Origin: Helianthus annuus
Taxonomy: Eukaryota; Streptophyta; Magnoliopsida; Asterales; Asteraceae
Length of the DNA stretch: 64,000 bases
Direction of reading: 5' to 3'
NCBI RefSeq assembly: GCF_002127325.2
Contig: NC_035435.2
Span: 14,143,893 to 14,207,892, forward strand
Part shown: piece after piece, positions 9,617-20,073 of the stretch
Layout of the letters: each line of letters begins with the position of its first letter
How positions within the stretch are numbered: position 1 is the first letter of the stretch
The notes under the pieces: model-generated
Database searches by the model: none
Told to the model about the DNA's origin: nothing
Seen by the model: the letters and a program-made list of their open reading frames with translations, nothing else
Translations under genes and position numbers: made by a program

Positions 9617-11448
9617 ATTTACCAAATGACAAACTCTTCAATATTTTGCATGCTAGTTAAACCAACTGTAATCATCAACAAATAATTCTAATTTATGCTT
9701 GTCCACATCAAACTCATTAGAATTGTATAACAAATATGATTATATGACCACTCAACCCACTTATCTCATTTCTCGTTATATAGGACTCACTGATTCATTC
9801 TATGGTCGTCTCGTAGTTCCTACTTCCCACTTCCATTTCATTATCTCGTCTCTTTGAAGCACTGCTACTTCTAAATATTCTTACTTAAACTGTATAAAAT
9901 CTCAGGTCAAATACATGCTCGACTTATGCAAAATCTAACTTAGTAAAATAATTCGAGGCCAACATAAATCAAAACTTCATTATTATCCCTTTAAATCGCA
10001 TCATTCAAGGGATCTCGGAACTCAGTTAACTTTACACTGACTACATTTCGCATCTCCTAACCTGTTTTAAAGCTTAACCTATGTCCATTTAGTCTTCTTT
10101 AAATCTCAAAAACATAAAATGACTAACAACACCGAAAATCACCAGCATAACTCAAGTACATGCCGCCAAAATTAACAATTATTTGCGTACTTGAATTAAA
10201 ATTCAACCTTCAGAAAACAGGTATGAGTAGTAACGTGTCAACAACCATGCATACTCGTCTAAGTTTTCATGTACATACATAAGACTTGATATTAACTTTG
10301 AAGCTTCCCATACGATGCCGTTTACAAGATTTGCTATTTATGACAAGTATTTTGACCTGCAGCAATTTAGTAATATAGCCGCATAGAATTAGTAATAATC
10401 TCTAGTAACATGCTGGTAAAATATGTTAACTCTTCTTAATTGGTAAATTTGTACCTGTACTTAGCCGAAGCCAGACAACTGGTTGTCAGTCACCAGAAGT
10501 TTTAGTCCCAAAATCCCGGGTCGACGTCGATCAAGTTCCAGTGTGGCTATCAGGGTTTGAAAACATATATACATTAAATGCGATTACAATCACAGGATAC
10601 AGGCCCAACAAATGACGTTACAAAAACAAGAAGTAAAATATAAGAATTTAGCATTTAAGCGAGAAATAAAGACCCGTAAAAGGTTGAGGCAGCTTACCTG
10701 CTGTAGCTGGTGGATTAAAGTTGTGATTCACCATTGTTGCGACTTCAACTGGGTGATACTACTCATTCATTGGTTGGTGTAGTTGATGTCTCAAGTTCGA
10801 GCCCATCAGATGCTTTTTTCCTCTTTTTTGTGGCTTTTTCCCTGGTGTTCTACCTTTCAATGCATTATTTAATGTTTAAAAACAATAAGTTTCATGGTGT
10901 TTTGCCATTCAATGCATCATTTATCAAGAAACTTAATGTGTTCAAAATAAATGGGAATTTTGAGATTTGTTATAAGCATTCACTAGTTTTAGAAGAATTG
11001 AATCTTGGGACTTTCGGCTATGGTTTTCAGTATAATATTTTTCGTTTTGTTATTTATATGTTAGGATTTAGATTCAGTTTTAAATTTTGGGATAGTATTG
11101 TATTTATTTTCTGTAACTAATTATCAAATCATTAATATGGTTTTATTTTGGAATCTTGTGATTCTTGCATCAGTTTAATTAAATGAGTTTTCTTACATCA
11201 ATATAACGTAACACTAGATGCACAACGTAATAAGTTAGACAAACTGTTGTAGCAAGAGAAAACCACGTGTAAGCAAAATTCATTACAACAACCAGTCTTA
11301 CCTTAAAGATTGTACACAACTTCATGACGAAACTTATCCAAACCATCGAACCGACCTGATTTTTTTTATTTTTCGGACATATGAAATTGGAATATTTAAA
11401 AAAAGTGAACCCCTTGGAAAAAATTCCTGGATCCGTCACTGGTTGGTG
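9617..11448. other. CACTA interior without recognised gene
   Basis: AT-rich sequence. On the minus strand ATGGTGAATCACAACTTTAA, from about 10735 downward, ends in a plausible donor and could be a first exon. The plus-strand open frame 10734-11120 has no recognisable domain. Around 11340-11445 is a GTGACGGATCC-type stretch of probable repeat origin. Confidence 0.4.
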
Positions 11449-11515
11449 TTTCACAGCCAACAAGAAATAGTAGCTCTTAAAGAACTCTTGGTTTTGTTCA
11501 ATAAGAAGCTGCAAA
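11449..11515 (-). pseudogene. Exon fragment of a plant TIGR01589-domain gene, 3' half
   Basis: Minus-strand reading LLIEQNQEFFKSYYFLLAVK. This matches the second half of the plant-specific domain TIGR01589 (canonically QKLEEQNPEFFKAYYLRLMVK...). The first half is at 17235-17305, and the Harbinger element lies in the presumed intron between. The reading breaks off after KHQ. The family's function is not established. Probably captured by the CACTA with the kinase exons. Confidence 0.5.
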
Positions 11516-11830
11516 ACCGAAAGAAACTAATTATATGTAGGAGAAACATAAATATGAATTTATTATAAAAATTAACATATTAAGACCGTGGGGTATGGTG
11601 GGGCGAGGGTTTGGGGCATGGGTTGACACATGGAGTCCCCCCCCCCCCCGCACTGGTGAGTGACGTGTCCGCGGGGTATGGCGGGGCGTGGCTAGCCCGC
11701 GTGGGTTGGCCATGTTTATTAAAATAAAAAAAAAACCTAAATTTAAAAAATACACACAAAATTAAAAAAAAAGCCTAAAAATTACAAAATTCTACAAAAA
11801 AAAAAGGATTACAAAATTAAAAAAAAAAGC

Positions 11831-11981
11831 CTAAAGCGTTAGGTAGATTTCGAAAAGGGCGAGCTTGTCAAACGACTTCTGCTCCTTGCCCCGGAACTCG
11901 ATGTTGGCCACCTCCACCCGGTCTTCGTGACTTAAATTGTGCCGGTCGTTCCCCACGTTGTGTCGGTAGCTAGCGAAAGCT
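11831..11981 (-). pseudogene. 3' half of the small Harbinger-borne ORF
   Basis: Reads AFASYRHNVGNDRHNLSHED, then VEVANIEFRGKEQKSFDKLA to a stop at 11831. The 5' half is at 16783-16885, and together they make about 83 codons. It resembles the truncated product typical of short Asteraceae Harbinger derivatives; no catalytic domain. The split coincides with the target duplication AAGCT. Confidence 0.55.
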
Positions 11982-12637
11982 TGTAAGTGCAGTTCCTGCC
12001 AGGTAACTGTCGCTTATCAGTTCTGGTCAACCAAAGCAGAAGTCCAAGTTAAAGTCCACCATAACGAAGAATTCAAGACCACATGAAGACCTGCATTGAT
12101 CAAGGGGGAGTTTGTTAATGCACTTTTGGTGATAAGTGCAAGGCTTCCAACATTTGGGGTCTTTATTGAACAAGTGTCCAAACTTAGTCCCAAGAAGTTC
12201 CTAGGGACAATTTGTCCCAAGAAGTTCCTAGGGAGAACTTTTGTCTGAGTTTTGGTGTAGAATTGGTTTGTCCGAGGTTTAGTCCCTAGCCTATATATAT
12301 GTGTGTATTGTGTAGATTAGGGCAAGGATTTTAGAGAAAGCTTTGTGCAACTCTTGTAGCTTGGTGCACCTCTCCCACTCGTTCATCCTTCTGTGTGAAT
12401 TCTAGAGAGAGAGAGAGACTATGTGTTAGTGAGAGAAAGCTAGGGTTTAGATCTTTGTGATCTAAACCAGCTTGTAGTAGATGATGTATACTCCTTTGGT
12501 TTGTGTAATCTGTGATGACTGATTCATAATAAAGAGTTTATCTTCTACATCTTTCTATCATGTTCTTCATATTTTGTTCTTCATGTCTTGAATCAAGTGC
12601 AATGTTTGATGTATGTCATCGATCCGGTGCTTTCACA
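11982..12637 (+). repeat. 5' LTR of the 4.8-kb element
   Basis: TATA-like CCTATATATATG near 12290, a GA microsatellite near 12405, and an internal CAAGGGGGAGTTTGTTAATG that looks like a second polypurine tract plus LTR start. The same internal feature is in the other LTR. Confidence 0.9.
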
Positions 12638-12639
12638 AG

Positions 12640-12651
12640 TGGTATCAGAGC
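12640..12651 (+). promoter_or_regulatory. Primer binding site, initiator tRNA-Met type
   Basis: TGGTATCAGAGC, two bases after the LTR end CTTTCACA. Confidence 0.9.
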
Positions 12652-12829
12652 TATGGTTACTGATTCAGAATGGTCTAACCGCCTTCTGAATCACCATTGC
12701 TCTTGATTTGATGTTTGTTTCCGCCAAACATCTTGAAGACTTGAAGATTTTGGAGAAAAGTTGAAGAAAATGAAGCTGTTCGTGGTTGTTTTGTTCTCCA
12801 AGTTGTTGCAGACATGAGGTTTGATCCAA

Positions 12830-14340
12830 AAATTGCTCTGTCCGAGTTTTTCTTAGTGTTAAACTTGTCTGAGTTTCTAAAACTCTGTGTTTGTTGTTTC
12901 CGGGGTTTTGGTGAACTAGTGTGAAGTCACACTAGGGAGATAGTCCGGAGACTTGATTCTTCTGAGCTTCAGTTTGTCTGAGTTTATGTTTCAGCTAAAT
13001 AAATTGTCTGAGTTTTGGTTTTAAGTGTTCTGAGTTTCCAATAGTCTGAGGTTTAACCTCTATTCAATAGTCTGAGTTTCCTTTAATTGTTTGTTGTCGC
13101 CGAGTCCTACACAAGGGTAGTCTCCGAGTTTTTGAGTTTATTTGGTTCCGAGTTTTCAGGCTTAAAACAGTTAGCAGTTTTTAGATGTGAGGTAAAAGCT
13201 AAAACAGTTATCAGTTGTAGTTGATATTCCGAGTTTCAGGCTATGTCTCCGATTTTTCCTTATAATCGTATATGTCCAAGTTTTGTCTCATGTATCTCCG
13301 AGTTTATTCAGTTCCAGCTCCCAGCTCCGAGTTTCTTGTGTGACAACTCAGAGCTCAGTTCCGAGTTTTTTAAACTTTGTACTCTCCGAGTTTTGAGTTT
13401 TCAGTACCGAGTTTTTATAACACAAACAGTCTGACTTTCGACATCCCTAGCTCAGAGTTTATGCAGATTCTGTTCGATAGTGGTCCGAGGTTTGATCATC
13501 ACTTTTACGTCTCTGAGGTTCCGAGTCTTTTTTGTTCCTATCTGTTTCCGAGTAACAGTCTTTTTATTCCGAGGATTGTGTCTCCGAATTTTTTTTTTTA
13601 AGTTTTTTTTGTTGTTTGGTCCGAGTTTATACCGAGTTTTGAAAAAGATTTCTGCTCCGAGGTTTGACCTCTCAACAGTCAAAATCAAATCAGAGGACCG
13701 AATTTTGACTTACACAGTTCCGAGGTTTGACCAAAACATTATGCTCCGAGTTTTGACCAAACGTTCCCGAGTTTTTGGTTTAAAAGTTAATGCTCCGAGT
13801 TCTTGGAACTCTTTGGGACCGAGTTTTACTCGAGGGTAGTCTCCTAAATGTGTTAACGGTTCTGACTTTTACAAGGGTTTTGTCTCCGAGTTTTAATATC
13901 AATGTTGACATGTTGACTGTATGTTATGTTCCGAGTTTTAATACATCATCTACACAGAGTTTTGATGTCGATCATAGCTTTGAGGTTATAGGTCAGAAGT
14001 TTGATAAAATGTTCCGAGTTTCAATCATTCAATAGTCCGAGTTTTAACAAGCTGTTGTTCCGAGTTTTATATATCTTCAGCTTCTCCGAGTTTTACATAT
14101 GGCTCGATGTTTTTGCAGTATCCGAGTTTTTCTATCAAAACAGATCTGAGTTTTCAACAACTGAGTTTTCAACAAGTATCAAGTTCTGAGTTTTTATGTC
14201 AAATGATGTTAAATGATCAGTTTCCAAGCTTTATAGACGTTAATGTCTGTGTCCTCTGTTCTCCGAGTTTCAGTCTCTTATGTCAGTCGATGTTGTTATT
14301 CCGAGTTTTTGAGAGCGGATTGTTATTCCGAGCTTTTGAG
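12830..14340 (+). repeat. Dense array of degenerate TCCGAGTTTT motifs
   Basis: Several dozen copies of (T/C)(C/T)(C/T)GAGTTTT, spaced irregularly at about 20-50 bp and all on the same strand. The spacers are unrelated. The motif starts in the LTR (near 12243) and resumes after the receiver fragment (14880-15010). No tandem period, so this is a motif cluster and not a satellite. Open frames across it (for example 13480-13839) are weak and lack domains. Confidence 0.85.
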
Positions 14341-14348
14341 AGACGGTG

Positions 14349-14836
14349 ACACGACGTCGTTTGGGATACCGAAGCAGATTGTGGTATACGAGCTAGAGAA
14401 GTTGAGTATTTTTAATGAAACGGCGTCGTTTGGTGAGGGTTTGAACTTGAAGTTTCCGGTGATTGCGAAACTGTTGGTGGCTGACGGTAGTGCGAAATTG
14501 CATAAGATGTTGTTGGTATTTATCAATGAGGGTTTCGAGTGCTTGAGCTCGCTCGGGCCCACAATGAGCCCGTTTTACGTCGTGATTTTGAATCTCCACA
14601 TGCCTGAGATGGACGGCTTCGAAGTTGCCACACGGACTCGTAAGTTTCGTAGCCGTAATCGACCGTTGATTATTGTGACTGCGAGCGCTGAAGAACAAGT
14701 GTGGGAGCGATGTTTGCAAGTGGGGATGAACGGGGTGATCAGGAAACCGGTTCTGTTGCAAGGCTTGGAAAATGAGCTTCGAACGGTTTTACAACGAACT
14801 GGTGATCGGTTATGGGTTTTTCGGATGTCTTTGCTT
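14349..14836 (+). pseudogene. Captured receiver-domain fragment of an ethylene receptor (ETR2/EIN4-type)
   Basis: The open frame includes FECLSSLG, VVILNLHMPEMDGFEVATR, KFRSR, TASAEEQVWERCLQVGMNG and VIRKPVLLQGLENELRTVL. This is the C-terminal receiver domain of subfamily-II plant ethylene receptors. In the functional domain the phospho-acceptor sits in LDLHMPE; here it reads LNLHMPE (Asp to Asn). One residue is missing before TAS, and the N-terminal part of the domain is degenerate. Lysine of the RKP motif is kept. No sensor, GAF or kinase part. It lies inside the LTR element, with the TCCGAGTTTT motif cluster on both sides. Confidence 0.85.
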
Positions 14837-16117
14837 GTTCTGAATTTCTTTGTACTCTAAGTACTATTCCGATGATCTGATTCGAGGTTTCAAGAGCTTT
14901 CGGGTTTTACAAGTTCCGAATTTTCTAAGCTTCCGGGATACCTGGGGTACCGGATTTTTAACTAAGTTTAGAAGCTTGTGTAGTTCGGAAGTTTCGAGTT
15001 GTGCATGTTCCGAGTTTTTCTAGTTATTCCGGGTTACCTGGGGTACCGGATAACTAACTAAGAGTCTGAATTATGCGTAGTTTGAAGACTTGAGGTCGGT
15101 TTTGGATTATCGAAAAGTTTTATGGTACTTATGTTGTCCGGATCAAGTGAGGAGGTGAAGAGAATAAGGCTTGCTTGAATTCTGGTATTGTTTACAAAGA
15201 AATAGGGGGAGTAAGAAATTCTGAAATTCCTGTTTTCTTTGTAAACAACAAGCTCGTGGTGCTACATCGAAACAAGTTCATGTTTACTATCCTTGAGATC
15301 AACTGAGTGTTAATCTTAACGGTGGCGAAGTGTTTAAAACATGAAGCAAGTTAGAGCTCGTGTATGATTGAGTTTTGTCAAGTTTGTTCGAGGTTCAATC
15401 AAGTGTTAACGTGATGAAGCAAATTGTTCGTTTGGCAACTAGTTGAAGGTCATGCCTTTATAGTATGCCGGTTAGAGTAGAGAAGATTAGTCTTCTTGGT
15501 ACCTCTTCCAAGTTGGTGACTGATCGGATTCTCGAAATAGGGGTTCTTACATTGAGGGGGAGATCAGAGACGAAAGTCATCGGGTAATTGGTGGATTTGT
15601 GAAGATACGAGATTGGATCTTGAAGATTCGAGATGAAATGATTTCAGACACTCGGTTGAAGACTCTAATCAAGATGGTGGATGTACTTTTACAAAGTTCA
15701 GTTTGTTATTAACTTATCGAACTGAGCTTCATGTCTTTGTGAAGTTTGAAGTGTTCAAGGTTAGGCATTGGAAATCCAATGTTTCTTTCTGCTACCAGTT
15801 AGGTTTGAAGATTAATGTATCGAGCGATATTCCTACATGTGGTTGTAGGTCGGTTCGCGTTAATTTGATTCGGGAGTAGTTTGAGGGGGAGGATCTATAG
15901 TGTTCGATGTTGGATTCTTCGGGTTTCTCAAAGCGGCCTTAAGTGATCGTCAGCAAGTCTTTAATTAGAAGGGTTGAAGATCGCTGTGCTCTACCTAAAA
16001 GATCAAGTCTCAGCCAAAGTTGAAAGCTGACATGATATCTTCAGTTAAAGGGGAGTCTCTAAGTGCAGTATCCGTGATTGAAGATTATCGATGCCACACA
16101 GAACTGATGCAACAGTT

Positions 16118-16128
16118 AAGGGGGAGAC
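16118..16128 (+). promoter_or_regulatory. Polypurine tract of the 4.8-kb element
   Basis: AAGGGGGAGAC directly before the 3' LTR start TGTAAGTG. Confidence 0.85.
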
Positions 16129-16782
16129 TGTAAGTGCAGTTCCTGCCGGGTAACTGTCGCTTATCAGTTCTGGTCAACCAAAGCAGAAGTCCAAGTTAAA
16201 GTCCACCATAACGAAGAATTCAAGACCACATGAAGACCTGCATTGATCAAGGGGGAGTTTGTTAATGCACTTTTGGTGATAAGTGCAAGGCTTCCAACAT
16301 TTAGGGTCTTTATTGAACAAGTGTCCAAACTTAGTCCCAAGAAGTTCCTAGGGACAATTTGTCCCAAGAAGTTCCTAGGGAGAACTTTTGTCTGAGTTTT
16401 GGTGTAGAATTGGTTTGTCCGAGGTTTAGTCCCTAGCCTATATATATGTGTGTATTGTGTAGATTAGGGCAAGGATTTTAGAGAAAGCTTTGTGCAACTC
16501 TTGTAGCTTGGTGCACCTCTCCCACTCGTTCATCATTCTGTGTGAATTCTAGAGAGAGAGAGACTATGTGTTAGTGAGAGAAAGCTAGGGTTTAGATCTT
16601 TGTGATCTAAACCAGCTTGTAGTAGATGATGTATACTCCTTTGGTTTGTGTAATCTGTGATGACTGATTCATAATAAAGAGTTTATCTTCTACATCTTTC
16701 TATCATGTTCTTCATATTTTGTTCTTCATGTCTTGAATCAAGTGCAATGTTTGATGTATGTCATCGATCCGGTGCTTTCACA
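16129..16782 (+). repeat. 3' LTR of the 4.8-kb element
   Basis: Nearly identical to 11982-12637; followed by the duplicated AAGCT. The high similarity implies a young insertion. Confidence 0.9.
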
Positions 16783-16885
16783 AAGCTTCCGGCCAGTAAC
16801 GGGTCTCACCGGGTTGGCGGCCCTTCATCGCGTCAACGACGCTCGTGACAAGTGCTAGCTCTTCCTCGTGTGTCGTTGAGGCCAT
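16783..16885 (-). pseudogene. 5' half of the small Harbinger-borne ORF
   Basis: Starts MASTTHEEELALVTSVVDAM on the minus strand and is cut at residue ~32 (RYWP) by the LTR element. The remainder is at 11831-11981. Confidence 0.55.
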
Positions 16886-17234
16886 CGATCAAGTGTGTGT
16901 GGGTAGCGGGTTCGGGTAGGTGGAGTGACTTGGGTTGGGGTAGCGATGTGGACAGGCGGTAGGGTTGAGGGTTTTATAGCAAGTTGGGTGAACCGTTTGG
17001 CTTGGCTAAACGGTTATTTTTTGAAATTTAAACATAGCCGCTATGACCTAGCCAACAAGCCAATAAGAGCCGGCCATGTAGGACCGTTAGGCATGCCCAA
17101 CGCCCGGGCTGAAACCCCCGCCCAAGGGGCCACACCGAAACCCAAGCCCACCCGGGGTGGTAACTTGGGCGTTTGTACCCAACCCACGCCCCAACCCCAA
17201 CCCCCGCCCCATACCCCATAGTCTAATTGCATAC

Positions 17235-17305
17235 CAGTCTTTGTCAAAGAAGGCTCTATATTTTCTTTCTTATACAGAATATCCACCATCTCCTTCTGGC
17301 TCATT
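17235..17305 (-). pseudogene. Exon fragment of a plant TIGR01589-domain gene, 5' half
   Basis: Reads HLMSQKEMVDILYKKENIEP then SLTKT, ending at a canonical donor GTATGC. It matches the start of TIGR01589 (canonically LYMNQKEVV..L...ANIEPGFT). The partner exon is at 11449-11515; the simplest splice between them is not in frame, so the gene is broken or incompletely captured. Confidence 0.5.
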
Positions 17306-19059
17306 AAATGGACTAAACTAGATACTTAACCTGAATCATACAACACGTAGCAAATCATGATTAAGTGTACCTAATTTCTTCATTAACAACTTCACAAGAT
17401 TTGAGTGCATTGTTTGATGTTCAACCGATCAATAGCAACATGATTATCATAAATCAAAATTCATGAGAATCCTACAAGGATATAACCCTAAACAAATCAG
17501 TTTAATAAAAATTAAACAACATATTTAGTCCATTTGCATCTCGTCGTCTAGTCTGCTAGTCATTTTCTCAAGCAAAAATTGTGAAGCTCCATGATGAAAC
17601 ATTCTACAATCTCCATACTGATACTGAAGACTAATAATTCATTACATATACAACAAAGAAACAAGAACTATAGCTCTGTTCAAAATCGGATCTAGTAGGT
17701 CAATTCGGTCCGAGTTTGACTTAAAAAATAATAGAACATAACTTACATGACTATCTTATTAAATAATGAATATCATTTTCACGTATTTTGTTATAAATAT
17801 TAGTAAATTTATGTTATTAAACATATATTTAATTTCCGAAAACTAATTTCTTTATAATTTAGCATGTCAGAGTACTCCCCGAGTACTCTCCGCCTATGCC
17901 GAGTACTCTCAACTCCCCGGTCGATCGACTAGGGAGCGCCTAGCGACTTTTGCAACCATGGCTAAAAGTAAACTTTGGGAATGGAAGAATGACTCGAACA
18001 AGAACTACCATAGCCAGACTATATGCAATTCGAACTATGTGCTAACCAAATGGAAGTTCTATCATCTGGTAAACATACTAAATATTTCAGTTAGTTAGAA
18101 CCTGATGTCGGTTGGTGGTGTCTGTAGCCGAAGAAAATCATGGGGTAATGCCTGTAATCGAAGCCCTTGAGGTCGGTTGGTGGTGGTTAGCGGCCAGTCA
18201 CCATCTCTACGTAGCGATTCAGGGAAAAGAATTGAAGTAGCGGCCACACGAGTCTTCAAGGATGAATCCAGTTTTGGAGAATAAACCAATTTAGGGTTAA
18301 GGTGTGAGCGGGTAATTAATGAGTGATGAGGGAATTTTCATCAGGAGAGGGAACGGTTTGAATATTTGATAAACTTGGGATGGGATTTGTAATTTCCGAA
18401 AAGTACCAATTTTAGATAAAAAATTTATATAAAACTACTTTTAGATAAAGAATTTATATAAAATGACTTTCAGTTAGTAGAGTTTTATTTTATTTTATTT
18501 TATTTGTATTTACAAATTATAATCAACATAGACTTTATAGAATTCCCAATTATTTTATAACTATTAGACTGTTAAAGAATTTATAGGGTGTGTATAAACG
18601 CACCCCACTCCTTAATGAACCTTAGGGTGAGAGGGGTGGCCACCTCTTGGGGATAACCTACCGCCAATGATTTCTTCAAATTTAAGACTTTCTAACTCCC
18701 CCATTTTTGGCTTTGTAGATTAGCATACATTAGAGTTCAGGGTTTTTTTGCACCAAATAGATATTGCCCATATTGTGACTTTCCAACTTCACTACATTGA
18801 TATTTTGACTTTATTTGACCTACTTTGACTTTCGCAATCTATCAATTTAATAATTTTTCATCATGACATTGACTTTTTACCTTAATCTTCACTTTGCCAG
18901 TTTTCATCAAGGTCAAAATTATAGTAGTTCTTTGACATATTAGGTGACTTTCTAGAGCAATCTTTGACTCAAAACAGACCTACAATAACTTATTGATGTT
19001 TTACCATGAGATCCATATACCATTTAAATATATATAGCAAATCTACAACCATTTATTCT
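17306..19059. other. CACTA interior without recognised gene
   Basis: AT-rich sequence; no domain, inverted-repeat ends or long frame recognised. Repeated GTCGGTTGGTGG occurs near 18110-18190. Confidence 0.4.
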
Positions 19060-19283
19060 TAATGTAACCTTTCATGAAAAAAGTTGCAATTATATATAAA
19101 ATTTGCCACTCTTTATTAAAAAGGTTGCAAATATAACATAATTTTGCAACTTTTTATGAAAAAGGTTGCATTAGATCTTTAAATGCAACTTTTACGTTCA
19201 ACTATGTTGCATTATAGTCAAATGCAAGTCATCTGAAAAAGGTTGCTTCTAAAAAGTTGCATTAGACCTATTTTCTAGTAGTG
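19060..19283. repeat. CACTA right subterminal repeat region
   Basis: Repeated AAAAGGTTGCA(T/A) and complements up to the terminal TTTTCTAGTAGTG, mirroring the left end. Confidence 0.8.
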
Positions 19284-20073
19284 TCACCTTCTAATGTTGC
19301 ATCTGCGCGTAGCTGAGACTCTGATTCGAACCATCATGATATACCACTAGATCATCGGTATTCTCGGATAGAAGCGATGCTCCGTGCATTGCAGAGTTGG
19401 GTTTCAAAGGCTGAAAAGACGTCCTCCTGCTTTGTATTCCACGAACACAACACCCTGCTGTGCTACAAGGGTTACAGCGGCGCAATTTTCTAAAATCACA
19501 CGATGAATCAACGATAGTATCTAGCGAAACCAAGGGATTGCTGTATCCCCACAGAAATCTTTGGTGTCAATCAGTTTCTAATCAAAACGGGTCTTAACGA
19601 AATTCACGTATATTCCCACTTCGTTGGTTATATGACCAAAAAGATACCTCTCGAATCCAGAAGTTACATTTAACAAGTCTTCACGCGGAGTGGCTCCTCC
19701 CTCAGGAGCTCTAGAATAAGATACAAATGCCGCCCAATATGTTCCTTCCTCCTGGGAATGATCCAAAACGTCATTAGTAAACACGGTCGATTCTTGTGGT
19801 CCATAAAGCTGCCAGTGTGTTGGTTAACCCCATAGGTCATGGAATACAAAGTCGCAATGGCCGCATTGCGTTTGATATGCCGTTTTAGGAACATTCTTCC
19901 CTTGGACTTCCTTCTAATGATAGTTCGCTCGTTAGTCAATCTTCAAATGGAGCTTACTCTCGCAGCTGGTCAACTGGTTGTTAATACATGGTCGTGGCAA
20001 ATGGTTCTTGACTGTCACCTTGTTGAGTTCTCGATAGTCAGATCACATACGAAAAGGCTTATCTTCACGGATT
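19284..20073 (-). pseudogene. Ty3/gypsy pol fragment, reverse transcriptase/RNase H (unit A, continued)
   Basis: Minus strand, colinear with 30222-31001 in unit B. RT hallmarks remain across frameshifts: LILELLREEPLRVKTC (C-terminal RT helix region), FTNDVLDHSQEE where FIDDIL is canonical (one catalytic Asp is Asn), and ITNEVGIYV. RNase H start DLVVYHDGSNQ. The sequence ends at CACGGAT, where EG45-like gene sequence begins; unit B continues in gypsy. Confidence 0.75.

Larger units (their letters stand above)
11982..16782 (+). mobile_element. Large non-autonomous LTR retrotransposon with captured ethylene-receptor fragment
   Basis: LTRs 11982-12637 (656 bp) and 16129-16782 (654 bp) start TGTAAGTGCAG and end TGCTTTCACA. 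They differ by a few bases and a GA-repeat length. Target duplication AAGCT at 11977-11981 and 16783-16787. Primer site TGGTATCAGAGC at 12640-12651; polypurine tract AAGGGGGAGAC at 16118-16128. The 3.5-kb interior has no gag, protease, integrase or RT. It consists of a TCCGAGTTTT-motif array, a receiver-domain fragment and non-coding sequence. Confidence 0.92.
11584..17223. mobile_element. PIF/Harbinger-type non-autonomous element, split by an LTR element
   Basis: Ends GACCGTGGGGTATGG and, reversed, GACTATGGGGTATGG, flanked by the 3-bp duplication TAA (11581-11583, 17224-17226), the TWA target of PIF/Harbinger. Without the 4.8-kb insertion it is about 834 bp. The G-rich termini and GC-rich flanks contrast with the AT-rich host. 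It carries one small ORF and no transposase. Confidence 0.75.
5365..19283. mobile_element. CACTA (En/Spm) transposon, non-autonomous, 13.9 kb with nested insertions
   Basis: Left end CACTACAAGAAAAT; right end, read inward on the minus strand, CACTACTAGAAAAT: 13 of 14 bases match. A 3-bp target duplication TCA flanks it (5362-5364, 19284-19286). Both ends have dense subterminal copies of a TGCAACCTTT-type motif, as CACTA transposase-binding regions do. Unit B shows the corresponding uninterrupted region near 30205-30230, with a small 2-3 bp difference at the site itself. No TNP2/TNPD transposase domain was recognised. Removing the nested retrotransposon (2.2 kb) and the Harbinger (5.6 kb) leaves about 6 kb, which includes host-gene exons. 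Probably mobilised in trans. Confidence 0.9.

Noticed and set aside
10734..11120. 128-codon plus-strand open frame
   Set aside because: Phe-rich and low complexity with no recognisable domain, and opposite to the captured exons around it.
12083..12120. LTR start at TGTTAATGCAC after CAAGGGGGAGTT
   Set aside because: It looks like a polypurine tract plus LTR start, but the repeated segment extends further left to TGTAAGTGCAG, which is preceded by a true tract in the 3' copy and flanked by the AAGCT duplication. The inner signal is therefore inside the LTR.
13480..13839. 119-codon plus-strand open frame in the TCCGAGTTTT array
   Set aside because: Repetitive FRVF/PSF wording follows from the motif; no domain, and neighbouring frames look alike.
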